Positions 1 through 5,817 of a stretch of 6,521 bases of DNA are shown here, piece by piece. Source of the DNA: Patescibacteria group bacterium (GTDB lineage: Bacteria > Patescibacteriota > Andersenbacteria > UBA10190); assembly GCA_022574795.1 (NCBI GenBank), contig JACZRJ010000027.1:1-6521 (forward strand), written 5' to 3'. A program made the translations under genes and the position numbers. Numbering within the stretch: position 1 is the first letter of the stretch; each line of letters starts with the position of its first letter. The notes below the pieces were generated by a model, which was not told the origin of the DNA, did not search any database, and saw nothing but the letters and a program-made list of their open reading frames with translations.

Positions 1-906
1 CTCGGTCGTTGGGGTACAAACATCAAGCGTACCCTCGGAGAAATAGGCGGTGTTGTTATTCTGGTGGCCGATACACCGGCGGCAGAGAGAAAGCTTAGAG
101 ATGAGGAGTTGGATGGAGTAATTGTTGCTACCCCTGGTTCAACTCATGCCGCGGTGGCCCTGCCCTATATTCGTCGTGGTTTGCCAACCTATATTGAGAA
201 GCCGATGACAACGACTGTTGCCGAGGCTAAGAAGCTCAGGCGAGCAGCAAAAAAGTTTGGTGCCCCGGTATTCGTCGGGCACCTACAGCTATATAATCCG
301 GCCTATTTGAAGACGAGGGAATTGGCTCAAAAATTAGGAGGTATTCGATCTCTTTATTTTGAAGGACTGAATAACGGACCTTATCGGAATGACATGTCAG
401 TCTTGTGGGATTGGGGACCGCATCCGGTTAGTATGGTGCTCGACCTGCTTAAGGCTCAACCGAGCCATATTTCAGCTTGGGGCAGTGCCCTGTTGAGACC
501 TCGAACTAGGCTGTACGACATTGTTCAGCTTAAGCTTTTATTCCCCAAAAATATTGTCATGACAGCGAGATTATCGTGGTTGTCACCAGAAAAGCGCACC
601 AGGTTGACCATCATGGGTAAGCGCGATTCAGTTGTTTTCGACGACACTGCTGAGGATAAAGTTACACACTTGAAAGGTATGGGGCCTGAAGTTCATGGTC
701 GATCCGTAAAGCAACAATCCCCGCATATCTCTCAGCCCCGCTACTCAGCTGCATCACCTCTCACGATTGAGTTACAGCAGTTCCTTAGAATGGTGAGGAG
801 CCATAGCAAGCCAGCAACGGATATTGAGCAGGGGGTAAGGGTCGTTGAGATTTTGGCAGCAGCTGAAAAGTCGATTGGGTTGGACGGTGTCGCAATCCAG
901 CTGTAA
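1..906 (+). CDS. Gfo/Idh/MocA-family NAD(P)-dependent sugar dehydrogenase, 5'-truncated
   Basis: The reading frame is open from the first base to the TAA at 904-906, giving 301 residues with the start outside the window. Residues 2-7 (GRWGTN) match the end of the N-terminal dinucleotide-binding glycine motif, so probably only about 8-12 residues are missing. VIVATPGSTH (40-49) and EKP (66-68) are family hallmarks; the EKP lysine normally contributes to catalysis. WDWGPHP (136-142) corresponds to the conserved D-x-G-x-H region of the C-terminal domain. The family oxidises or reduces sugars, often nucleotide sugars, in the cytoplasm; the style resembles WbpB/WlbA-like UDP-sugar dehydrogenases, but the substrate cannot be read from the sequence. 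The segment between the second Rossmann strand (VVILVAD) and VIVATP is about 20 residues shorter than usual. GTG 64 is an internal codon, not the start, because homology continues upstream. A likely terminator follows. Confidence 0.88.
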   Translation, partial: LGRWGTNIKRTLGEIGGVVILVADTPAAERKLRDEELDGVIVATPGSTHAAVALPYIRRGLPTYIEKPMTTTVAEAKKLRRAAKKFGAPVFVGHLQLYNPAYLKTRELAQKLGGIRSLYFEGLNNGPYRNDMSVLWDWGPHPVSMVLDLLKAQPSHISAWGSALLRPRTRLYDIVQLKLLFPKNIVMTARLSWLSPEKRTRLTIMGKRDSVVFDDTAEDKVTHLKGMGPEVHGRSVKQQSPHISQPRYSAASPLTIELQQFLRMVRSHSKPATDIEQGVRVVEILAAAEKSIGLDGVAIQL

Positions 907-923
907 GCCCAGGTTGGTAACTT

Positions 924-960
924 AAAGAAGTAGGCTGACCCAAGTAGGTGGCCTTCTTTT
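924..960 (+). terminator. Probable Rho-independent terminator after the dehydrogenase
   Basis: AAAGAAG (924-930) pairs with CTTCTTT (953-959). Inside it, GGC pairs with GCC and ACC with GGT around the loop CAAGTA, with small bulges. The 3' arm ends in a T-rich run. It lies 18 bases after the dehydrogenase stop and before infB, so it should separate the two transcription units. The stem is imperfect and the U-tract is short. Confidence 0.6.
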
Positions 961-976
961 ATGGACAGAAAACCTT

Positions 977-1003
977 TTGTTAGGTACTGTTGGGGCTTAA
1001 TAA
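977..1003 (+). promoter_or_regulatory. Candidate promoter for the infB cluster
   Basis: TTGTTA (977-982) and TAATAA (998-1003) resemble -35 and -10 boxes but are only 15 bases apart, shorter than the usual 17. The -10-like box lies in the loop of a GGGG/CCCC hairpin (992-1008). TATTCT (1009-1014) is an alternative -10. A promoter is expected here because a terminator lies just upstream. The exact boxes are uncertain. Confidence 0.25.
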
Positions 1004-1046
1004 ACCCCTATTCTATATGGCTAAGATAAAATCGAGAAGCCGGAAC

Positions 1047-2978
1047 ATGACAAAAATAGCTGATCTCCAGCAGGAGCTTGAGCTGTCTGATACTCAGCTA
1101 GCGACTATCTTGGACGAAGTTAGCGTTCGGGTTGCAGAGGGGCAAAAAAACCTGAATCAGAACGAGACGGGTAGGGTGCGTCAATTTATTAAAGAGCAGC
1201 AACGACGGGCTGAGCTGAAGGGACAAACGATAGACTTGCCGCCAATTATTAAAGTGAGTGATTTTGCGACTGCTTTGGAATTGCCGGTTGGCGAGGTGTT
1301 GTCGGTGCTGTTGATGAACGGCGTAACCGCAACACTGAATGATGATATCGACTATGACACGGCGGCTATTATTGCGCAGGAGCTGGGCTACAAAACGAGT
1401 GAGAGCGTGGAGAAGTTGGAGGAGCAAGTGCTATCACCGGAGAAGTTGGAGGAGATATTGAACAAGGAGAAGAAGGCTGACCAGCAAGAGCGCCCGCCGG
1501 TAGTTACTATCATGGGTCATGTTGATCATGGTAAAACGACGCTGCTAGATTCTATCCGGCAAGCCAACGTAGCCAAACAAGAGGCTGGTGGGATTACTCA
1601 AGCAATTAGTGGTTACCAAGTTAAGTATAAGGATCGCCTGATCACATTTATTGATACTCCCGGACATGAGACGTTTGAGTTTATGCGCCAGCGTGGAGCC
1701 AGCTTGGCTGATATTGCCATCCTAGTAGTGGCGGCAGATGATGGAGTTAAGCCCCAGACAAAGGAAGCGGTCAAGCACGCGCGAGCTGCCAAGGTGCCTA
1801 TAATTGTGGCTATCAATAAGATCGACCGAGCTGAGGCTAACATCGACAAGGTTAAAACTGAGCTGGCTGAGCAGCTGGATCTGCAACCAGAGGAGTGGGG
1901 TGGCAAGACTGTGGTAGTGCCTATTTCAGCTTTAAAAAATCAGGGGATTGATGAGTTGTTGGAGATGGTGTTGCTGACTGCTGATATTGATAAACTAACT
2001 GCCAATCCTGAGCGAGCGGCGCTGGGCAGCGTGATTGAAAGTAGGCTCGATAAACACTTAGGGCCATTGGCCACCGTGCTGATTCACGCTGGTACCTTAC
2101 GAGTTGGCGACGATGTGGTCGTGGGCCACGTTAGTGGCCACGTACGGCGTTTGATGGACTACCTGGGTAAATCAGTCAATGAGGCTGGTCCCTCAATGCC
2201 GGTAGCCATTGTTGGGCTTGATGCAGTACCAAATGCCGGAGAAATTTTGCAGGTAGTTGAAGCTCAAGCAGCGGCTAGACAAAAAGCTTCTCAGCAACGC
2301 GCGCCAGTGAAATCGATGGTGCAAGTAAGAGATGACGATGACGAGCGTCAAACGCTGGCCTTAGTCATCAAGGCTGATACCAACGGCTCGGTTGAGGCTC
2401 TGCGTGAGACAATCACCGCCATGGTGCCTGAGGAAGTGCGTTTATCTATTATTCGAGCTGAAGTGGGTGCGGTATCTGATTCTGATGTGCTGACCGCGAA
2501 GGCAGCCGGGGCTTTGATTTACGCCTATAACACACCGGTCGGGGGTATGGCTAAGAAATTGGCCGATAAGGAGCAAGTAGAGATCAAGTCATCGAAAGTG
2601 GTCTACGAGTTGTCCGATGATGTGCGGCAGGAAATTGAGAAGCGCTTGCCGGTTGATATTGTGACCACGGCACTAGGGACCTTGAAGGTTCTCAAGATCT
2701 TTTTCTCTATTCAGAAGCGAAAAATCATTGGCGGGGAGGTTGCCGAAGGGACGATTGAGAAAGATGCGCAGGCTATTGTCTGGCGCAAGACCGGCAAGGA
2801 TCGAGTTGAGATTGGCCGGGGAACTATCACTGAAATGCAACGAGAGAAAAAGGTTATTGATAAGGCTGAACAAGGCGATCAGGTTGGCCTGACCTATGAA
2901 GGCAAGGGCAAGATCAAAGAAGGTGATGTGTTAGAAGTCTATAAAGAGGAAAAAGTACGCAAAGAACTAACGGCATAA
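1047..2978 (+). CDS. infB: Translation initiation factor IF-2
   Basis: This GTPase places initiator fMet-tRNA on the 30S subunit and promotes 50S joining. From ATG 1047 it has 643 residues. Two IF2_N-type helical segments come first (about 1-50 and 67-117). The G domain carries G1 GHVDHGKT (157-164), G3 DTPGH (203-207, with the GTPase histidine), G4 NKID (257-260) and G5 SALK (294-297). Domain II, the IF-2 domain 3 region (IKADTNGSVEAL) and a C-terminal beta-barrel ending KEGDVLEVY follow. It is shorter than E. coli IF-2 (about 890 residues) because the long N-terminal linker is absent. Switch I reads GGITQAISGY where GGITQHIGAY is usual. Start choice: ATG 1047 begins directly at the first IF2_N domain with GAG about 10 bases upstream. 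ATG 1017 (10 residues longer, no ribosome site) and TTG 990 (19 residues longer, weak TAGG) are in-frame alternatives. It leads the cluster with rbfA 35 bases downstream. Confidence 0.97.
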   Translation: MTKIADLQQELELSDTQLATILDEVSVRVAEGQKNLNQNETGRVRQFIKEQQRRAELKGQTIDLPPIIKVSDFATALELPVGEVLSVLLMNGVTATLNDDIDYDTAAIIAQELGYKTSESVEKLEEQVLSPEKLEEILNKEKKADQQERPPVVTIMGHVDHGKTTLLDSIRQANVAKQEAGGITQAISGYQVKYKDRLITFIDTPGHETFEFMRQRGASLADIAILVVAADDGVKPQTKEAVKHARAAKVPIIVAINKIDRAEANIDKVKTELAEQLDLQPEEWGGKTVVVPISALKNQGIDELLEMVLLTADIDKLTANPERAALGSVIESRLDKHLGPLATVLIHAGTLRVGDDVVVGHVSGHVRRLMDYLGKSVNEAGPSMPVAIVGLDAVPNAGEILQVVEAQAAARQKASQQRAPVKSMVQVRDDDDERQTLALVIKADTNGSVEALRETITAMVPEEVRLSIIRAEVGAVSDSDVLTAKAAGALIYAYNTPVGGMAKKLADKEQVEIKSSKVVYELSDDVRQEIEKRLPVDIVTTALGTLKVLKIFFSIQKRKIIGGEVAEGTIEKDAQAIVWRKTGKDRVEIGRGTITEMQREKKVIDKAEQGDQVGLTYEGKGKIKEGDVLEVYKEEKVRKELTA

Positions 2979-3000
2979 ATATTAAAGCCTGATGGGGATC

Positions 3001-3007
3001 GAGGGAG
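3001..3007 (+). promoter_or_regulatory. Ribosome binding site for rbfA
   Basis: GAGGGAG lies six bases before GTG 3014 and is the best Shine-Dalgarno match in the window. It fixes the GTG start of rbfA and shows that this genome uses anti-Shine-Dalgarno pairing. Confidence 0.7.
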
Positions 3008-3013
3008 AATTCT

Positions 3014-3352
3014 GTGAATAATCGAGTTACCAAAATTAATAAGCACCTCCAACGCGTCTTTGGTAAGATTTTGCAGGAGGAGGCTGACTTGCCGGCAGAC
3101 GTGTTGGTTACCATCGCTCGCGTTGAGGCCGCAGCAAATTTAAAATCAGCAACAATCTGGCTCTACGTAAATCCGAGCAGCGCGGCACAGGACGTCTTGG
3201 CAGATTTGAAAACACAAATGTATGAACTGCAGGGTTCCTTGAATAGGGCACTTGACCTGCAACCACTGCCCCGTATATCTTTGAGGATCGACCATGGAGC
3301 AGAACACACAGCAAAGATTAACAAGAGGCTCAACGAACTTGGGGAGCTCTGA
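3014..3352 (+). CDS. rbfA: 30S ribosome-binding factor A
   Basis: RbfA is a small KH-like protein that binds the immature 30S subunit near the 5' end of 16S rRNA and helps late maturation and cold adaptation. The product has 112 residues, normal for the family. It shows the expected order: an N-terminal helix (VTKINKHLQRVFGKILQEE), the strand VLVTIARVEAAANLKSA followed by TIWLYV, a helix with LQGSLNRALDLQPLPRI, the strand SLRIDHGAEHTAKI and a final helix. The fold is a KH type that carries no catalytic residues. GTG 3014 is chosen because GAGGGAG lies six bases upstream and the N-terminus then matches the family. It follows infB, the standard bacterial order, and its last 59 bases overlap the DHH gene, so translation of the two is probably coupled. 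The overall pattern is convincing although individual positions are variable in this family. Confidence 0.93.
   Translation: MNNRVTKINKHLQRVFGKILQEEADLPADVLVTIARVEAAANLKSATIWLYVNPSSAAQDVLADLKTQMYELQGSLNRALDLQPLPRISLRIDHGAEHTAKINKRLNELGEL
3283..3287 (+). promoter_or_regulatory. Ribosome binding site for the DHH gene, inside rbfA
   Basis: GAGGA sits six bases before ATG 3294, within the rbfA coding region. It supports the upstream start and hence the 59-base overlap. A second site, GAGG (3325-3328), precedes TTG 3339 by ten bases and could serve a shorter form with only a 14-base overlap. Confidence 0.5.
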
Positions 3353-4340
3353 AAATATTGGTTTACTGCAGCCATATCAGACGGTCGTGCAGGCGGTGGT
3401 TGAGCGACTACGGTCGGCTAAGTCGGTTTTGATTGGTACCCATGAACACCCCGACGGCGACGCAGCCGGATCATCGTTAGCCTTGCTGCATGCGCTCAGG
3501 ATGCAAGGGAAAAAGGCGACCGCCTATATTCCTGATCCGCTACCGGACTTTCTATCGTTTCTACCAGGGGCCGAGGAATTGACCACGGTCAAGCCTCAAG
3601 TAGCGTCTTTTGATACTGTCGTGCTGCTTGATTATACGCAGCTGTATCGAACACATTTAGAGGCTGAGGTGGCCGTACATCCCAACACCATTTGCATTGA
3701 TCATCACCACGATAATGAGGGGCAAACTAAACTGAATCTTATTGTGCCCGAGGCCGCGGCGACAGCACATATTTTGGCGGACCTTTTTGCCGGCTCAGAG
3801 ATACCGGTGACGGCTGACATGGCAACCTGTTTGCTGACTGGAATTTTTACTGATACGGGATCATTTATGCATGACTCGACTTCCCCGGCAATTTTAGACT
3901 TAGCTTCTGAGCTGATGGGTAAAGGCGCTCGCTTGTCGCACATCGCGCACGAAACGTATCAGAAGAAGGATTTGCCGGGCCTCAGAATTTGGGGGCGGGC
4001 CTTGTCACGGGTGATGGTTAATCAAACTACCCAGGCTAGTGTCTCGGTGATCACTCATCAGGATTTGACTGATTGCTCAGCTACCCTTGATGACTTGTCA
4101 GGCGTTGTCAATTTACTAAACACCCTGCCGCAAACTACCTATGCTATGTTGCTGACCGAGTATCAGCCCGGAAAGATTAAAGGGAGTCTTAGGTCTGAGC
4201 CACACAAAGGCGTTGATGTAAGTAAAATTGCTAAGCGGCTCGGTGGTGGTGGTCATAAGTTGGCCTCCGGCTTTGAGGTAGAGGGCCACATTGTTGAGCG
4301 GGGCGGAGCCTGGCGTGTTGTGCCGGCCAAGCTGGCGTGA
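3294..4340 (+). CDS. DHH/DHHA1 phosphoesterase, NrnA-type oligoribonuclease / pAp phosphatase
   Basis: Members hydrolyse very short RNA (nanoRNA), 3'-phosphoadenosine 5'-phosphate or cyclic dinucleotides with Mn2+ in the cytoplasm. The 348-residue product has the DHH motifs in order: HPDGDAAGS (52-60), metal-binding D113 in LLDYTQ, IDHHHDN (135-141, the DHH signature) and TGIFTDTGSF (182-191). The DHHA1 substrate domain ends in GGGGHKLASG (317-326). No CBS, GGDEF or membrane segment is present, so it is a stand-alone NrnA-like protein rather than a GdpP-type c-di-AMP phosphodiesterase. Length fits NrnA (about 310-340). The first 20 or so residues come from the rbfA overlap in another frame, look low in complexity and match no domain; the conserved part starts near LLQPYQ (24-29). 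The next gene is 40 bases downstream. Exact substrate is inferred from family only; c-di-AMP or pApA hydrolysis is possible. Confidence 0.92.
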   Translation: MEQNTQQRLTRGSTNLGSSENIGLLQPYQTVVQAVVERLRSAKSVLIGTHEHPDGDAAGSSLALLHALRMQGKKATAYIPDPLPDFLSFLPGAEELTTVKPQVASFDTVVLLDYTQLYRTHLEAEVAVHPNTICIDHHHDNEGQTKLNLIVPEAAATAHILADLFAGSEIPVTADMATCLLTGIFTDTGSFMHDSTSPAILDLASELMGKGARLSHIAHETYQKKDLPGLRIWGRALSRVMVNQTTQASVSVITHQDLTDCSATLDDLSGVVNLLNTLPQTTYAMLLTEYQPGKIKGSLRSEPHKGVDVSKIAKRLGGGGHKLASGFEVEGHIVERGGAWRVVPAKLA

Positions 4341-4380
4341 TACGTTGTAACTCGCAATACTTACGGACTACAGTGGAGTT

Positions 4381-5178
4381 ATGAGATTTTTGATATTTGG
4401 TGATGTGGTGGGTCGGCCTGGACGAGAGGCGGTTACTCGAGTGTTACCTGAATTACGGGATGAACATAAGCCAGACAACGTCATCATCAACGTTGAGAAT
4501 ATCGCTCATGGCATGGGCATATCGCCGACGGCTATGGCGGAGGCACGGGCCTGGCAGGCTGACGTATACACGACGGGGGATCATGCCTGGGATAACAAAG
4601 CCGGAGTGCCTTTATTGGATGATCAGGCGTTGCCTATCGTGAGACCTGCTAACTATCCAGAGAATGTTCCTGGGCGCGGGTACCATATCTTTTCGAGTGG
4701 AGCCTATCGGGTAGCAGTACTGAATCTGCAAGGGCAAGTTTTTTTCAAAAATGATCCAAACAATCCTTTTCATACAGCTGACGCCCTGCTCCGGCAGGCT
4801 GACATCAAGAGCGCTGATGTTGTCTTGATCGACTGGCACGTCGAGGCCACTAGTGAAGCTCGAGCGCTTGGTTGGCATCTCGACGGGCGAGTGGCTGCGT
4901 TGTGGGGAACACACACGCACGTGCCTACGGCTGATGCTCAAATATTGCCAGGCGGCACAGGATACATTACCGATGTGGGCATGTGCGGTAATTACCACTC
5001 GATCATTGGTGGAGATAGGGCCATGCTTAAAGGCTTCCTGCAACAACTGAAAGCGCGGTACACGGTAGATGATACTGGCCCGCTAGAGATTGGTGCCTTG
5101 CTGATTGATGTTGATCCTAGTTCGGGAACCACCACTCAAATTAAGCATCTCCGTACAATACTGCCGGCTAGAAGTTAG
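4381..5178 (+). CDS. YmdB-family metallophosphoesterase (TIGR00282 type)
   Basis: The family includes Bacillus subtilis YmdB, a 2',3'-cyclic nucleotide phosphodiesterase linked to biofilm and motility decisions. The 265-residue product matches it end to end: IFGDVVGRPGR (5-15) with metal ligand D8, VEN (38-40), GDHAWD (66-71), RPANYPENVPGRGY (88-101), DWHVEATSE (151-159) with H153, GTHTH (176-180) with H178 and H180, and ITDVGMCG (196-203). The dinuclear metal centre looks intact except that residue 67 is Asp where most relatives have Asn (GNH). No signal peptide is seen, so it is cytosolic. The start must be ATG 4381, because the first catalytic motif begins at residue 7. The only Shine-Dalgarno-like GGAG (4375-4378) is just two bases away, unusually close. 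The gene lies 40 bases after the DHH gene and is probably co-transcribed. The substrate is inferred. Confidence 0.92.
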   Translation: MRFLIFGDVVGRPGREAVTRVLPELRDEHKPDNVIINVENIAHGMGISPTAMAEARAWQADVYTTGDHAWDNKAGVPLLDDQALPIVRPANYPENVPGRGYHIFSSGAYRVAVLNLQGQVFFKNDPNNPFHTADALLRQADIKSADVVLIDWHVEATSEARALGWHLDGRVAALWGTHTHVPTADAQILPGGTGYITDVGMCGNYHSIIGGDRAMLKGFLQQLKARYTVDDTGPLEIGALLIDVDPSSGTTTQIKHLRTILPARS

Positions 5179-5293
5179 GTTTTTTCCTTTGCATAATGAG
5201 AGGCTGTTTCTAACCAGGTTATCTCTAACGGGGTTTACAAAGCCAAAAATATGCTTCACACTGTCCAGTACAAAACTTCTTAATGCCACGCCT
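5179..5293 (+). other. Intergenic gap before the HU gene
   Basis: This 115-base AT-rich gap separates the YmdB-like gene from the HU start. It is open in the HU frame, but that translation does not resemble HU or any family I know, so I do not count it as coding. It holds an 11-base palindrome, TAACCAGGTTA (5211-5221), and a TTTACA (5234-5239) that could be a -35 box, without a well-spaced -10. I see no clear terminator and no Shine-Dalgarno before GTG 5294. Confidence 0.4.
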
Positions 5294-5572
5294 GTGATCA
5301 ATAAACAACAGCTCATAGATAAAGTAACTGATAGTACTCGCTTGGCGCGTAAGGACGTCGAGGAAACGATCAACACCTTTCTTGATTTGATAATCGATAA
5401 GCTCTCGCTAGACGATAAGGTAAACTTAACCGGCTTTGGTTCCTTTGAGGTTCGGGAGCGAAAAGGGCGCGCTGGGGTTAACCCGCGGCAACCGTCTCAG
5501 CATATTCAGATTCCCACTGTGAGAGTGGCAAAGTTCCGACCAGGTAAAACCCTGAAAGAATCAGTAAAATAG
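5294..5572 (+). CDS. HU/IHF-family DNA-binding protein
   Basis: HU proteins are dimeric nucleoid proteins that bend DNA in the minor groove. From GTG 5294 the product has 92 residues, the normal HU length. It starts MINKQQLIDKV, the typical first helix, followed by a helix around KDVEETINTFLDLI (20-33), the core TGFGSFEVRER (46-56), the flexible beta-arm with the DNA-intercalating proline in GVNPRQPS (P64) and the closing VAKFRPGKTLKESVK. The arm sequence, with RQPSQH in place of the common QTGEE, is a style I associate with Patescibacteria. The reading frame is open for another 189 bases upstream, overlapping the previous gene, but that part has no HU similarity; the GTG is the only start that gives a normal N-terminus. 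No Shine-Dalgarno is visible, so initiation is weakly defined. HU versus IHF subunit cannot be decided. Confidence 0.94.
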   Translation: MINKQQLIDKVTDSTRLARKDVEETINTFLDLIIDKLSLDDKVNLTGFGSFEVRERKGRAGVNPRQPSQHIQIPTVRVAKFRPGKTLKESVK

Positions 5573-5644
5573 TGCTGGTGGTCGCTGTGGCGCGCCTGAC
5601 AGCAGATGGGCTGGTGATGTGACAGGCACACTGAGCTGGGCACT
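5571..5644 (+). terminator. Possible structured terminator between the HU gene and tRNA-Pro
   Basis: AGTGC (5571-5575), overlapping the HU stop codon, can pair with GCACT (5640-5644), which runs into TTTT. Inside, GCCTG (5594-5598) pairs with CAGGC (5623-5627) and encloses CAGC/GCTG (5600-5603, 5610-5613). The long enclosed region makes this weak as a classical terminator, but it is the only candidate for ending the HU transcript. Confidence 0.25.
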
Positions 5645-5646
5645 TT

Positions 5647-5652
5647 TATAAA
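5647..5652 (+). promoter_or_regulatory. Candidate -10 box for tRNA-Pro
   Basis: TATAAA, within the palindromic TTTTATAAAA (5644-5653), ends five bases before the tRNA. Transcription would then begin at or very near the mature 5' end. GTGACA (5619-5624) is the nearest -35-like hexamer, but the 22-base spacing is too long. The assignment is tentative. Confidence 0.35.
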
Positions 5653-5657
5653 AACAA

Positions 5658-5731
5658 CGGGGCGTGGTGTAGAGGTAGCACGGGTCGTTTGGGACGATCT
5701 GGCCCGAGTTCGATTCTCGGCGCCCCGACCA
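5658..5731 (+). tRNA. tRNA-Pro (anticodon UGG), CCA encoded
   Basis: A complete 74-base cloverleaf is visible. The acceptor arm is CGGGGCG (5658-5664) with CGCCCCG (5721-5727), seven perfect pairs. The D arm is GTGT (5667-5670) with GCAC (5678-5681) and loop AGAGGTA. The anticodon stem is GGTCG (5683-5687) with CGATC (5695-5699), one G-U pair, and its loop is TTTGGGA. This puts UGG at 5690-5692, followed by G37, which is usual in tRNA-Pro. The variable loop has four bases. The T arm is CCGAG/CTCGG with loop TTCGATT. Discriminator A5728 and the C1-G72 pair are both tRNA-Pro identity elements. CCA (5729-5731) is encoded. UGG can read all four proline codons by wobble if U34 is suitably modified. 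Confidence 0.96.
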
Positions 5732-5796
5732 TTCTACGCGCAGCGAAGGATGGCAAGCACTTTAATGTGCCCTTCGAAGCCTGCTAAGGCGCAGAA
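5732..5796. repeat. Tiered imperfect inverted repeat after the tRNA
   Basis: Three nested stems share one axis. TTCT plus GCGC (5732-5735, 5738-5741) pairs with GCGCAGAA (5789-5796), with an AC bulge. CGAAGG (5744-5749) pairs with CCTTCG (5771-5776). GCAC (5757-5760) pairs with GTGC (5767-5770) around TTTAAT. It begins on the first base after the tRNA CCA and ends 21 bases before the GIY-YIG start. It could be a processing or termination structure or a palindromic repeat unit. It has no long T-run, so it is not a standard terminator. Confidence 0.55.
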
Positions 5797-5817
5797 CGGC
5801 CGTGAATAGAAAAAGTC

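Noticed and set aside
1..63. GTG 64 as the start of the dehydrogenase
   Set aside because: The upstream codons in frame encode the glycine-rich dinucleotide-binding motif (GRWGTN), so the gene begins outside the window.
1098..1427. 109-residue minus-strand open frame opposite infB
   Set aside because: It is opposite the IF-2 N-terminal domains and has no recognisable motif.
4612..5046. 144-residue open frame on the minus strand
   Set aside because: It lies opposite the strongly conserved YmdB-like gene and its translation shows no domain, so it is a shadow.
5105..5293. N-terminal extension of the HU reading frame starting inside the YmdB-like gene
   Set aside because: The extra 63 residues have no HU similarity and overlap a well-supported gene in another frame; GTG 5294 gives a normal HU N-terminus and length.
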